NCBI RefSeq assembly: GCF_021018895.1
Contig: NC_079374.1
Span: 7,240,212 to 7,304,211 of the forward strand
Direction: 5' to 3'
Length of the DNA stretch: 64,000 bases
DNA from: Seriola aureovittata
Lineage: Eukaryota > Chordata > Actinopteri > Carangiformes > Carangidae
Shown here in pieces: positions 10,621-28,200 of the stretch; the first letter of the stretch is position 1, and every line of letters starts with the position of its first letter. The notes below the pieces were generated by a model that was not told where the DNA came from, did no database searches, and saw only the letters and a program-made list of their open reading frames with translations. The position numbers and the translations under genes are program-made.

Positions 10621-13392
10621 ATCAACATGGACTTTCACTGGACTTTAACATTAGTATGATGAATGAAGGATTTATACAGCTTCATAGATTTTTTTTTTTT
10701 TTTTGACACGGTAATTTGGGGATATAAAATAAAACGTGCAGCCAAGGCGGTGTAATCAAACCGTGGGAGACGCTGCGAGCAAGGAGGAAGATTTATCGCC
10801 CATACAGCAGCATGTTAGCCAGATAAAATGTTACTTGAGAGAAGTTAAAACCCCTGCTGTAGGTGTTTAAAAATGAACACAGCACTCAGAGCAGAGCGAC
10901 TGAGGGTGAGACTGAAAGAGGTTGAGGGATAAAGAGGGATAAGATTACAGAGAAAGGGAAAAGTTGAGGTAAAGAGAGAAAGCGGAATCAAAAGAAATCT
11001 CCAGCCGTCCTATCTAATGATCTCTCACACATGCAGCTTATCTTATCTCTGCAGCAGCTGAAAAGCCATCTCCTTCTCTTTTCCTGCGACTGACAAAACA
11101 CGTGTGGAGGGGAGAGGATTTTTCAAAGCGATTTCATCTGTTTTTCTATCCCTCCCTGACATCCGATCGGAACCACAGCGACGGCCTCCGGAGACGAGGC
11201 CTGGCCGTGTTTATTCGGCGCTAAAAAAGGTTATCTGCAATTTCTGAAGGTGCTAAGCAGAGATCTGTCATTGTGGAGGAGGATGGGGAGGAATATAGAC
11301 TGTAAATGAGTGGGAGGAAGAGGGGCGGGAGGGAGGGATGGAGCAAATAAGGAGCAGAGAGGTGGTGAAAAAGACAGGAAGCACGGGAGGAAGAGGAGGT
11401 GGAAAAACTTGGGAGTGAAGGGAGGACAGGACTGAAGGGATAAAAGTTTAGCTAACACTTTCAACTTATAAAAGTTATGTGATTTGAATCATGTGTCTCA
11501 CTGTGAGAACTCAGCTGAATCTCGAAGGACCAACATGCAACATGAGGGTCAGCCAATAACATCGCTAAGCTACGTCTCATCATAAACCTGACAGTTCTCT
11601 ATTTTTTTACTTCTGTTTAGGGATTTCCATCATTCGAATGTAATCAACAGTGTAAAGGATTTCAATGTAAAACCAACAATGAGAACAAAATGGGGACAAA
11701 GAGTGACAGATACCTCACTCCTTTGACATTACACTACAGCATTATGCAAAGCTTCTGTTTTATCAGATTAAAAAAGCCACTAGAGCTAATGTTGGATGTA
11801 CATAGTGCTTTAGTCTGGTGTGTAATTCGGGGTCGACAACTATCAAATAATGGGAGAATGCTACTCTGAGAACTGACGTGATGTGATCAACCAGCCCCTG
11901 TGGTTGTACAGTGTTGTTCCAGAGTGGGACTTCTTCCCTCAGAAAACATCTCTGGATAAGTACAGAAAATCTGACAACAGGAAAGTAAAATTTTGGCTTG
12001 TTATCAAGTTACTCACTGAACTAACAATAACTGGCAACAGCTGACCTGCCGCCGGCGATGTTCAGTGTCTGGAGTCAGATACTCACCACTGCTCCCAAAT
12101 CTTTTTTTTTTTTAAACCATTTTTTTGCTTGCTGTTTTTTTTCACCATGTACATGTAGACAACAGCTGCAAAGTCAGCATCATTGTTCACATGCTTGTGT
12201 GCTTTGCATGTATCTGGAGGAAGAAAAAGAATGTCCACTAGGGGGCAGATTAGAGCCTTATTATCCCAAGTTCTACAAGTTTCTCTTCAGAGCCGTCCAC
12301 CATTGTTGTCATGATCTCAACCTCCTGCTATTATTACTTTCTGATAATTTCCCCTCCAAAGTTCCAGAGAAACACATGACACACGACTTATCTATGATAC
12401 AAACACGTAGTTAAATAAAATATATCAGTGGCCTAAAGCAGAGAAGTGTTGCAACACTTGCAGGCTGAGATGGACAAGAAAGTTTATTTGAGCTGATACC
12501 AATCTTATCCCTGGATCGACACTAGTGCTGATCTTTAGGATCAGGACATCTCTGCTAAAGAAAAGTCATCGTCTTCCCTGGGCAATTGTCTCACTATATT
12601 TTGATGTGTTAATTCACCTGCAGTGTTATTTTTTTTTCTTCACCTGTACACAGACCCACGGTAGCCCTGCCTGGACAGACGACTTGCCATCCACCGGGTA
12701 TCAGTCTTATCTTCACTACCTCGGAAATCCTCGTGGTGACTATATGTTGCTGATCTTTTGCTGGCTCCTGAAACACTGAACATGGCTGTGATGTGTAAGG
12801 TAACCACCAGAAGTTCGGCTGTATATTGTTCTGTATATTACCGTTTTGACAGTCAGATCAGATTTGAAGACGAAACAGATTTTGTGGCAGCGTGGAAGGT
12901 TGTAGAGATGAAAGAGCCCAACCTGCTTGTCTTGGCAGCAGTGAGCCTGAACTTTTGGCTGCAGGGTAAAACTTGAACCTCAAAAAGTTAAAGGTTGGAC
13001 ACTGTCAGAGAAGAGAGGACTGATCGGAGATGAGAGAGAGAACAGGTAGTATGAAAAGAAAACAAAGGGAGAGGGTACGAAAGACAAAGCAAGAGAGAGG
13101 TTTGTGGATAGAGGGAGGTCTGTGTAATAGTCTTATTGAGTTAATCGCATGAGTGAGACATCAGCGATGGCCGGAGGCGGCTGTCAGGGCAGCAGCGCTG
13201 ATGCCACAATCTGCTTTTTATGGCCTGTGATCCCAGGCTGCAGGAACGTCAGCTCAGAGCCATGAAAGAATAGACGACTTCAATTGAGTTATTGGACTGC
13301 AGAGCGAGAGAGGTGGAGAGAGGTCTTTTAACTTAATTAAACACTAATGTGAAGCAGTCAGTGCCTCTCCCTTTTTTCTATGGGGGCTTTCA
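10621..13392. other. Intergenic, no gene seen
   Basis: Contains poly-T runs (10688, 12104), purine-rich tracts (about 10900-10980, 11275-11400) and otherwise unremarkable sequence. No supported coding exon. Confidence 0.5.
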
Positions 13393-13422
13393 TGTGTGTG
13401 TGAAGTGTGTGTGTGTGTGTGT

Positions 13423-13465
<43 letters not shown>
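13393..13465. repeat. (GT)n microsatellite
   Basis: Mostly GT dinucleotides with AAGT and AT interruptions. Confidence 0.95.
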
Positions 13466-13467
<2 letters not shown>

Positions 13468-13572
13468 GCTGGAGGTGCAGTCTTTGACAGCGAAGTTTGT
13501 GAGTCTGGACCCCCCCTGGAGTCTCCAATACTGGCCAAGTCAGAGGTGTTATTAGATGAGGATAGAAAGGTC

Positions 13573-13574
<2 letters not shown>

Positions 13575-13607
<33 letters not shown>

Positions 13608-13728
13608 CGCGTAGAAGTGTGTGGCAGCATGTGTTTTGATAGCATTAGTCTGATAGGATTAGTCAGAGGCCACAGGGTTGTGTGTGTGTGTGTGTTTGTT
13701 TGTGTGTGTGTGTCTGTGTGTCTGTGTA
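13575..13728. repeat. Two further short (GT)n tracts
   Basis: GT runs at about 13575-13604 and 13679-13728, separated by about 75 bp of unique sequence. Confidence 0.9.
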
Positions 13729-13834
13729 ACTTAAATCAAGAAATTTTTAAAAAATGCACAATTTAATTCATCAGTATTTTCGAGGGATTATTTTACAGCA
13801 CACACCTTGAGTCTCTCTTGAACAAAGACGTACA

Positions 13835-14460
13835 TATACGTCCAAAAGTATGTGGACACGTTGAGAGTTCACACAAAGGTCTGGTAAAGTCACTTCTGTC
13901 TAACTCCACACACCCAGATGTTTTTCATTTTCAAACCTACACTCTTCAGCTCCAACCACTGTCAATTTATCATATTTTGCACAGCTCCCTCTGGAGCCAC
14001 AAAAGGCTTTACACAACTTTTTTTTTGTTCATATGCGGTAGTGCTTCCCAACACCTGTAAACAGGCTTTGATGTGTAAAATCGGTGCCTCTAATTTTGGG
14101 GCAGCAGTCTGGGGGAGGCCCCTTCCTGTTTCAATATGACAATGGCCCCGTGCACAAAGCCAGGTCCATGAAGAAATAGTTTCCCTAGTTGAGCCCTGAC
14201 CTGAACCACATCCAACACCTTAGAGATGAATTGGGACACGTCAACTGCGAGCCAGGCCTTATCACCCATCATCGGCGTTGGGCCTCACTAATGCTGTTCT
14301 GGCTGTAAAGGAACTCCCTGCAGCCAGGGTCCAAAACTGTGGAGAGAGAAAAGAGTGAGGGCTGTTTTAACAGCAGTTTAAAGCCCATAGTTTTGGAATG
14401 AGATGCTCAATAATCACAGGTATGTAATGAGTGAAATGTCCACATATGTTTGGCCAAATA
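13835..14460 (+). mobile_element. Tc1/mariner-superfamily relic with terminal inverted repeats
   Basis: The ends TATACGTCCAAAAGTATGTG (left) and, in reverse complement, TATTTGGCCAAACATATGTG (right) match at 19 of 25 positions over the full inverted repeat, and both ends begin with TA. Inside, a plus-strand frame fragment reads QYDNGPVHK and then LSPDLNHIQHL, equivalents of the second catalytic Asp and the SPDLNPIE region of Tc1/mariner transposases. The final Glu appears as Gln and several stops interrupt the frame, so it is inactive. At 626 bp it is an internally deleted, decayed copy. Confidence 0.85.
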
Positions 14461-15498
14461 CCAAAGCACTTAAAAACTACAACCGTGTGATGCGTCATTC
14501 AGACTCATTGTCTGAACTTGAAACTGTTTATCACTGTCTGTTATACGTATAATATTATTGCATCTTTGGCATCTTTCGGGTCCGTTTGTCACGCTCTTGT
14601 GCATTTTTCAGTAATTGCACAAGTTCAGTCTTTCACCAGGAATATATGGTTACAAATGTTAAACCGCTAGAAGTTGAGTTATAAGGTCACAGGTAGCTGC
14701 AAGCAGGAGATCTGCTAATGATACTCTAAAGTACCATACCAGTGGTTTCGAATGCTTAGCTACAAATCATACAGACATTACAGCGCCCCGCTTTGAAGAC
14801 TGTTAAATGTGTTTTCCCTTCTTTGCAAGCAGCTACTGGATTTCACTACAGTATTGAAATTAACTTGTTAATGGGCTGAAAAGTACAAAATCACTGGTAT
14901 TTACTTCAAATTGGTTGCTCTCGGATGTGTTGTATTTAACACTAGAAGGGACAAGGGATGGTGTTTCCTCATGACGGTCCCATCTACTAATATCTGTGGC
15001 TCTCTGCAGACCCTCTCTGTCACTTACTATTTACATATACATGAAATAACAGCAGGAGGCTGGTTGCACAAAGGTAGACCTGTGGCTTAGATATAACAAA
15101 CAGTCAGACTTCAGATAAACGTCTAAATTCATCCGCTGCACAAAATATCCAACCGCTGAGCTCCACAGTTGCTCCGCTGTCAGAAAACCCGTCAGCATAG
15201 ATACATCATGTCGGAATTTCGACATCCGCCGCCACTCGGAGCCACAATGGCCGCTATCAGAATCACATAGTGCCTGTCTCGCAGCTCAGTCGTGAGTGGT
15301 CCTCAGTGTTTTGCGATATGTAATCGTATATCACTTTGTCTGTCATTACATGAAAGGAACGCCGTTTACATCGACTTCTCCTAAATCTCCCTAGATTAGC
15401 CAGATGCCAGAAAGCTGTGTGGTGGTCTGGACTGAGGCTGCAGGTTATGTTTGGACTGATGTTAAAACTCTGGGTTGGTCGGGTGATTGGTTTGTCAG

Positions 15499-15500
<2 letters not shown>
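14461..15500. other. Intergenic, no gene seen
   Basis: No supported frame or recognisable element between the Tc1 relic and the next microsatellite. Confidence 0.5.
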
Positions 15501-15564
<64 letters not shown>

Positions 15565-15580
15565 CTCTGTGTGTGTGTGT
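15501..15580. repeat. (GT)n microsatellite
   Basis: About 60 bp of pure GT, then a GCGCGCC interruption and a further short GT run. Confidence 0.97.
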
Positions 15581-17909
15581 TACTGGCATGAGGTCCAGTC
15601 ATTGACAGAAGGATTATGGCAAGCTCACAGTTCAAGCCTCTGTGCTGACAGACAACTCGCCCCTGAGAGTCAACACACACTCTGGAGACACACTCCGCCT
15701 GTGCCCTCGCCTGACCCTGATGTGTGTGTGTTTATCACGGCGACACCGTCAGCACCTCGGGGCTGACTTTATCAATCTGATCTATATTCCCTTATCCTCA
15801 GAATACCTGTGTAATTTAATGACATTACCTATAAATCTTCGGCACACTGGAGATGCAAACTATGTTAAATTGCGAGTATATTTATGACACGGACATGCAC
15901 AGAGGGATGTTATATTAAGCATCAAAGGCTGAAGCGATCCTGAAAATTGGAGGAACTGCAATGTCTTTTAAATTGAAGGAAAGCTGTGTGAACTGAAGTT
16001 GTGGGACTCGAGCTGTCTGAGTGAATTTGAGTTGGTTAAAAAAGCATTAAGTTTAATGTTCCTATATAACGATCTTTCGACAAAATGTTGACAACCACAA
16101 AAAATGAACCCCTGCACTCACAGACGTATAAAACAGATCTGTGTACACCACAGCAATATATCAGTATCCCTTATATGACTTCAAGAGAAATATAGAGCAA
16201 TACCTCACTAGGAAACAAAATACTGCAGTGTTTATCCCCTGAATGAAATGATTGACAGCTCACTATTCTTTCTGGGTGGTCTCCGGGTGGTGGTGGTGGT
16301 GGTGGTGGTGCTGGTAGCACTGGTGAGGGGGTTGACAGGGTCTACGTTACCCTCTCAGCCATTTTTCATCCCTCGTTCCCCCCCCCCACAAAAATCTTTA
16401 AAGGGCCACATAGCCCCGCGTCATGTGTCTGTTCCTCAGCCCCAAAGGCGAATCTGACATGTTGGACACAGATTCTAACACACCTCACTTTAAGAGACAC
16501 TCTGCCCCCATAAAAGATTTCAGACCCTTTCCCCACTTGGGATATTATGACGGATTTTAACTTGGTTCAGTCTGGAGTTACAGAGGAATCTGCAACGCTG
16601 CGAGTCCATACGCAAAGAATATTTCAGCCACTGTAATCACTTAAAATCTCTAACATCGTTTAATATTATGTTCATCTAATTTCGTGAAGCAATTCCATAT
16701 TCAAATTTAGTTCTTTGATATTATTTGGGAATCATGACTGTCGCAGTGTTGTAGCTCAACACCTGTCAAGTTAATGATAAAACTCTCATTTACTGTTCAC
16801 TGTAGGGTAAAACTATTGAGTGTTTATCATGTAGATGTGGAGATTTCATACAGAGCCTTGGTTTCCCATGAGAAGAGCTGCTCTGGAGATAGGAGCAATT
16901 ACATTCTCCAGTTTAAATTCAGTGGGTGGAGCCAAAAGAATTGTTAGTCAACTGACAAATTAAAAAAACAAACAAACAAACAAACAGTTGAGTCAAAATG
17001 GAATAAAATTTTAATACAAGTAACTCATTCATCCCAGAAGATGGCATTCATGATGTTGGGAGGTTTGGCTGCTAGCATGTGTCTCTTAAAGGAGCTGTTT
17101 CTAAGTTTTGCTAATGCTACATAGCCAACGTTAGCATTAACAGCTGTTTACTTACTAATGTTTCACTCCAGTTGAGACATATTTAACATTTCACAATGCG
17201 TCTTTCCACAAGCATGTGTGTTGCATGTGAACTTTGACGGTTAAAACACATTCACATTGATTGTAGTTGCTGAGAGAGCAAAGGGTTGAACTTTCTCCTA
17301 ACATATTTTTTTAACTCCATCATGCGTTTTAACTGGCAACCGCCTCATCACGAGCTCGCTTCCTGCTCCAGGCTAATAACCATGTCCTTGCAAAAGGCTT
17401 AAAACAGTCATTGACCTTTTACCCTTTGGGTGTCATACCTCATCCAGATGTAGGGCTTTACCTCCAACCAGACTTCACAGGCATTCTTCAGATAGTTTCT
17501 CATTTCGCCTGATTATTCCTTGTTTCCTCTCACTGAGTGCACAGTAGTTTTGACACCTTGATCCAATGCTAGACCAAACACAGAGCCTCGGACATGAATG
17601 CACGGACGGACCACTGATCACGTCTGTTTTGATGCCCTGGAGGATGTTTGGGTCAACAGACTGAATGTAACTTGGTAATTGGCTGTGTTTGGGTTTGTGC
17701 TGAACCACCAAGGAACTACACACTGCAGTCTGCAGAGAGACAGAGAGGGAAACACTGGCTGTCTGATTTTTGTAGATTTTTAGGCGACGACGACGGTGAC
17801 ACGTTCCTACTGCTGTTAATCTTCTTTTAGTTTTCTTTTTTTACTCTGGTGTGGCTCATCATTTTTAACCATTATCTGTAACACTTTAACAAAGACTGTG
17901 TCGAAAGTT
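15581..17909. other. Intergenic, no gene seen; simple repeats
   Basis: Holds a (GGT)n run near 16286-16310, a poly-C run near 16380 and an (AAAC)n run near 16966-16986. A stretch around 17090-17140 with TAGCATTAACAGCTG phrases is typical fish repetitive debris. No gene. Confidence 0.5.
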
Positions 17910-18385
17910 GTAGCTTAAATGCACAGTGTGTAATTTTCTGCTGCTAGGGGTCTCTCAATAAAAACAATAACAAAAAGATGGAGTTTGGTGCTGTCGTGAA
18001 GTAGCGTGGGATCATGAATCATTGTCTTTCCCACCATTGCTTCCCCTGGGCAGGATTCCTTCATCGTCAACTGTTCAGAAAGTTTTTACCGGGAGACAAA
18101 TTATCCGCAGGAGGCCTCCTCTTCTCTAAAACAAATGGACCCGGAGATTAAAACACTGAATAAAATAGTTTCACGTAAAAACAATCAGTGTTTCAGCGAC
18201 TCAGCAGACACAGCTGCCGCTTACTTTGGCTCAGCTTGTTTCTCTGATAACTGAAGATCCAGACGTGTGATATCTAAAATCCTCTCATCCAGTTTAAATA
18301 TATTGTCAAAAATGACCAATCCCTAAAAATTGTTTTGTAAAAATGTGGATTAAAACTAAAACCAAATGAAACACGCCATTATCGT
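17910..18385 (+). mobile_element. Probable small non-autonomous interspersed element
   Basis: TTAAATGCACAGTGTGTAAT, then TGCTGCTAGGGGTCTCTCAA, a middle with TAGCGTGGGATCATGAATCA and a later GATAACTGAAGATCCAGACG follow the order of an interspersed repeat I recall from percomorph genomes. There is no coding capacity; exact ends and family are unverified. Confidence 0.4.
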
Positions 18386-19928
18386 GATCACAATTACAGA
18401 TTTTCTTTAGGTTTGTAAATTGCGGGAAACATTTGGGATAATGAAAGTACACAACTCGATGAAATAAACCGGTTGTTTTAGGTCAGCAAGATTTACAGCA
18501 AAACCAGTTGTGAGCTGAACTCAGACGTGTTTGTGTCACACGTGAAGCTACTGAGATAAAAACAAGAATTTAAGAGTCAGTTTGTCCCAGTGAAGACGAC
18601 ACTTTTGCCCTTGTCTCTTTCCACATAAAGCCCCATTGTGATCATGTGAAATACTAATGATCCAAACTAGCGTGCTTCTATTTTGACTCATACATTTAAA
18701 CCACCGAGTTTTTAGTTTTTTTCATAATTTACTGAAAGATTTATGATAATGTCAGAGCTTGGATGAAACATTTGACTCTGTTTCAGTGCCGGTGTGTTTT
18801 GATGTGTGTGCAGAATATTTATGATGTGTGCCTCCAGATTTGTGGAATTACATAAAATAAGTAAACTTCGCAGGCCAATTGTGCTGTCGGTGTTTATGGA
18901 TTTTCACAGGAAATACCGTAAAACTAAACAGTCAGAGGTTTTCATAGGAAAATATGAGTTGAAACTCTCAAGCAGTGACAGTCTAAGTGTCTCTCGTCTG
19001 GCATTCTCTGCGAGTGGTTTGACTATTATTCATTTACAAATAGTTTCTGTCCGTGGCTTTCTTTGCTGTATGGATTAAGTTAGTGTTTTCTCACACAGGA
19101 AATTGCATGTCTGTCAGGAGGATTGTGGGTCAGTGTCTTGCTCGTAAATCACGACTCTAACAGTGACCACACAGTAACTTCATGTTACATAAAATCGCTC
19201 TGCTCCCTTCAATTTGTTGTTATACAAACTGTTATTTTTCAGCAAATTCTGCCACATTTGATTTAAAAACTCCCTGAACTCATTTCTGACTTCAGTTTAC
19301 TTCTGCAAATTTACTCCCTTTTTCCCCTTTAGTGATCCCCTGTGAATTCGACGTTGTAGATTCTCACTGGATTTTCTTCTTAATGCAGAAACGTTTATTG
19401 GTCTTACGTCCGAAAAAACCCCCAAAAAAACTCCTCCAGGATTTTCCAGTTTGGTAGACAATCTTATGTTTTGCTTTGCTAATCCACATTGATACCTCGG
19501 TGTATTAAGATAATAACGCAGATTAAGCCTTCAGCAAACATCCAGTTCCATGTAATTTCATCAAGCCAACACCACCCTGTAAATCCTCCTGCAGAGAGCC
19601 GTTGTTAAAGTGTTTCTGGAGCAGAATTTGGGCAGAACAAGACGGCTGTTTTTTTGGGGGTTTTTTTGTATTTATTTTCTGTGTTTAATTGGACAAATGA
19701 ATAGCATTCCAGCCCAGGAGCATAGTGGCATTATTGTTCTCGGAGAATAAACACAGAAGGGTCCTGCGTGGACTATAAAACTCCAGAATAAACAGCTCTC
19801 TCAAAGCCCAGTATTGAATGTCTGTTTATGACTTGTAATATGAAGTGCAGAGCTCTAAAATCACTAATTACATCAGCTATGTGGATTTCTGGGGAGAGCT
19901 CTTAAAGGGGGTATTGGTGGCTGTAAGT

Positions 19929-19930
<2 letters not shown>
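18386..19930. other. Intergenic, no gene seen
   Basis: AT-rich unique-looking sequence. The part at about 19690-19915, with AATAAA phrases and GCTATGTGG, is repeat-free and could be conserved non-coding DNA. No coding support. Confidence 0.45.

Positions 19931-20000
<70 letters not shown>
19931..20000. repeat. (GT)n microsatellite
   Basis: About 70 bp of uninterrupted GT. Confidence 0.98.
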
Positions 20001-20002
<2 letters not shown>

Positions 20003-20695
20003 GCTTGTATAAGCTAATATGTCTAATGTGTTTTGTGCGCTTTTGGCTGCCTCGTGCCTAAGTGAATATTTTGGTCTATTTTACACTTTTCTAGTACTAA
20101 GTCCATTTGCTCAGTCTTAACTCTCAGCTTGTGTGTGCTGCAGAATTACGAGCCTGCTATGTGTGTTGTACACGTGTGTGTGTGTGTGTGTGTGGCTCCA
20201 TAACAGCCCATAGAGGGCTGACCTCGGTGCAGGGCGGGAGGGAAAAAATGGTTTCCTCTCCCCTGATCTCTGCAGACCCTGGTTATTAAAACATGTTTCC
20301 CTCTTCCGCTGAGATGAGAGGAGGTGAGCTGCTCACCGCCTCAACACGTGCAGTGACGACTCTTTCAGCCAACAGCACCGTGAAAATCCTGACATGGAAA
20401 GTAGCACGTATGCAGGAATAGATCAAATCATTTTATTGATTAAACTGATAGATTTACTGCAGGGTTGACTGCACCTCTGGGATTTTTTTTTTGGCTGTTG
20501 AGAGTTGCTGCACAGAGCTGCTGCGTCTGTGTTCACCTTGATGAAACTACTCTACAAACCAATATATGAAGAAATCAGCTGCAAGAGAAGAGTGATCACA
20601 CAAACAAACATCAGGGAATGAAGTGTGAAAAGTCTGAGGACAGCTGAAGGATGGAAAAAAAAGAGCCAGAACGTAGAGAAAGGAAACATTCATCG

Positions 20696-24996
<4,301 letters not shown>

Positions 24997-25002
24997 TTTA
25001 TT
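24997..25002 (-). terminator. wdr3: wdr3 polyadenylation signal AATAAA
   Basis: A canonical AATAAA on the minus strand lies about 115 nt after the wdr3 stop codon, giving a compact 3'UTR. No closer canonical signal was seen. Confidence 0.65.
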
Positions 25003-25117
25003 TGGGAAAATGAAACACATACAAAAAACCAACAGTGTAATCCTCCTGGTCCACCCCTGGAACACAGCTGGGAGGAGATGTTTATATATACAAACAGTCA
25101 GAAATCTCTGTTATGAT

Positions 25118-25273
25118 TCAAGCGATGGTGAGGATGGCTCGCTCCCTCTTCCTCCTCTTCTTCTTCTTCTCCTCCAGCCGGCCCGTGGCGTCAGCGAAGA
25201 ACATCACGTCCTCTTTGCTCTGGATCTCCCGCTGGAGGAACTGGAGGGCCGCGCTGTTGAAGCCCATCACGTC
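25118..25273 (-). CDS. wdr3: wdr3 coding exon 26, terminal (residues 891-941 and stop)
   Basis: Encodes [35 protein letters not shown], a basic [10 protein letters not shown] stretch and the ending AILTIA before TGA at 25118-25120. Acceptor GTGTTTCAG. The basic tail is a likely nuclear/nucleolar localisation signal (inference). Confidence 0.97.
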   Translation of the reverse strand, partial: DVMGFNSAALQFLQREIQSKEDVMFFADATGRLEEKKKKRRKRERAILTIA

Positions 25274-28200
25274 CTGAAACACGCAAAGAAGAAGAAGAGG
25301 TGAGGAAATGGGGAAAAAAGGAAGGGTGTGATGAAGACGATAGATCTGTCTCTTTTTTTCCAGTTACTTACTCTGATTTCGTGCACTTTTGAGAGAGTAT
25401 TCATCCGTAGCTCATCGATGACAGACAGCAACATCTGGTTACTGGAGATCTGGCCAAAATGGATCCTAGAAAGAGACAACAAGTACACAATGACTTTCTC
25501 AGCTCATCCAGTTTTCTGTTGTTCATTTTTTTGTCTGACAGGCTGCCAGATTTCTGAACCCACACCTCACCACCACAGCCAGCCAAGGATTTCATCTGAC
25601 TACCAAACACAACACCCTTTTCTTTTCCACTCACAGACGCAGATCACTCACTTGAGCAGGAAGAACAGGCAGCGGCAGACCAGCTCCACCTCCAGGCCCT
25701 GCTGGATGTAGCTGTTGAAGAGCCTCAGCAGCTCTGGGACGTAAGGGAACGGTAACACCAGCAGAGAGATCTCCAGCTCACTGGTGATCACAACACAAAC
25801 ACATGGAAAAGGAAAAACAAACCCCACAGAGCGTGATTACATATACAGAGAAGATGCAGATGGTGATTTGGTTTATTGAAGTCAGAGTGGAAAATCACGT
25901 GGGTTTGGTCTGGTCACCCCGGGCTCACAGCTTACCTGGATCTGACCTTCCTTATGACATCTAGAACGTAGCGGGACGGCTGAAAGAGAGACAACGATGG
26001 ACTCGGTTACCTACAGCTGAAAACAACCTCTAAATAATACATTTAAATTGATTGTATATATCACTCTTCAGTTACTGGAGGCAACGCTGGCTGCTCTACT
26101 CACTGAAACATTTCCAAAGGCCACCAGGATAGGATTGGGTTTCGGTGGAGGAAGCTGCAAAACAACATCAACCATGATCGTGAAATCATAAAAATGCACA
26201 GAAAATTAAAAATAAAGAAACTGAGAGAAAGTTTTCCCATCACAGCAGTCGTTTAGTTTTAGTGTTGCATGGTAGCTGTAAGGTTGACTTGACGATGGGG
26301 CTCTACCTCTTTGCCTGCATGCTCACAGGCATATTTATGCTCCTCCATCTTCCTGTTTTCCTCTTTGTAAAGCTCCAAAGCCTCCATTATTCGCTCTGCC
26401 TGCAAAGAAATCACAGGACAACAAGAACATCAACAAAGAAGATAAAAACCTGCTAAATCTGTAGCTTCTGTACAGATCTAATAATCCTGTTTCCCCTGCT
26501 TGAGTGCTTAGTGGCACTTACAACAATCAATATCATCAACTACAGCCTCAAACTGATGCTCTGAGTGAGATTCAGCAGGTGTTATTAAGAATGAGGAGGA
26601 TGTTCTTGGTAGAGGACGTGAAGTGGACTCACAGCTTTGACTGTCTCAACAGTCTTCTTGCCGGCTGGTGCCGCCTCTCCTTGAGTCTCTCCAGGTACCT
26701 GTGGATTAAAAAACATTAATGCATCACTTACATCCAGCTAACACAACAATAAAACTGATTTGCTTTTATTTAAAACAGACCCAATTTCATTTTTAATTTC
26801 CTTTAATTCGGCGAGCGTGATTCCATTCGAACTGTTATTTAGGTGATTCAAGATCTGAGCATAACAAAGTAAAGATTTAACTAGTTTGGCATTAGTTGTG
26901 AGAGGTGATTTTGACCCTTCCACCAAAAACTCTGTCCTGACTTGCTTGAAAAAGGCCGGTGTGAAGCTGTGTCACTCAAATATACATGTAAGTAACGTCT
27001 GAAACAATCGAAAGATGTTGATGAAGTTTGGAAGTTAAAAACTGAGCACTCACCACAGGCACATCTCCTTTGGCCATGCTCTCCTCAAACTCTGCTTCTC
27101 GTTCCTGTGAAAACAAAAAACGGTTTCATTCAGCGAGGCGGAGAACCCGAGCCGTGGACAATCTGTTGACCGTCAACCTCTGCCTCACCATCTCCCGCTC
27201 CTCCTCCAGGATGATGGGCTCCCTGGTTCTTTCCCACAGGCGCAGGGACTTGTCGTGGGATGACGACACGATATGGTCGCCGTTGGGGCTGATGGCCAGA
27301 CACCACACCTCCCGATGGTGTCCCTGTGGAGAGGTTTGTCATTGTTACAGTGCCGGGGAGCAACAGGGGCAAAATTCCTGCTGTGCAAGGGCATTACTGG
27401 GCAGGAAAAAAAAAATCACTTATTAACAACCAATTCATCTCTAAACTTTTACTCAGAACCACCTAACAACCATCATGTCACACCCTAGCAACCAACATGT
27501 TCAGCCACAGTAGAGATGGGGCTATAGGTATGATGATGTATGTCGGTCGGCCCATTAGTCCATGTGTAATTTTACTTATATCAACAGCTATAGGATGGAC
27601 TGCCTTAAGTCCTGTTAAATAATCATGCAGCAACCACCTGGTGTAAATGCACCAAATCTAGTTTAGGGGTCTCTGTATGACGAGTCTGAGGTGTGGTCAG
27701 TGTTGCATTTCAGCATTTGAGGTCCCGCCAGACGAAGCTTGGGCTGAACCTCCTGAACTTAAATATCAAGGCCGTGGAGAGAAGCGTCACCTCTAGGGTC
27801 TGGATGTGCTCAAACTTGTCCGCGTCCCACTGTTTGATCTTCCTGTCCTTCCCTGCTGTGAAGAACAGATGAGTCTTGGGGACAAACTGGAGGAACATGA
27901 CGCTGTGGAGGACAAACGGGGAGAGAGGAAGAGAGAGGAAGTCAGAGAAGCAAATAGAAAATAATCCAAAGGTTAAAAAACAGGGAGCAGAAATAATAAG
28001 ATGGATGACAGAAACACAAAAGCAAGTTAACTCTGCAGTCACTTGAAAAGAAAGAAAGAGAAAAGCAGGGAGGAACATGGCAGGACAAGATAGAAAGTTA
28101 ACAAGCAAGAAACAGCAAAAAAGAATCACAAGATCAAAAGAGAGGCCTGCAGAGAGAAAAATAAACACAGAAAGGCTAAAAATGAACCAAAAGGAAAATT

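Noticed and set aside
25328..25711. 127-codon plus-strand frame
   Set aside because: It is antisense to wdr3 coding exons 24 and 25 and the intron between them.
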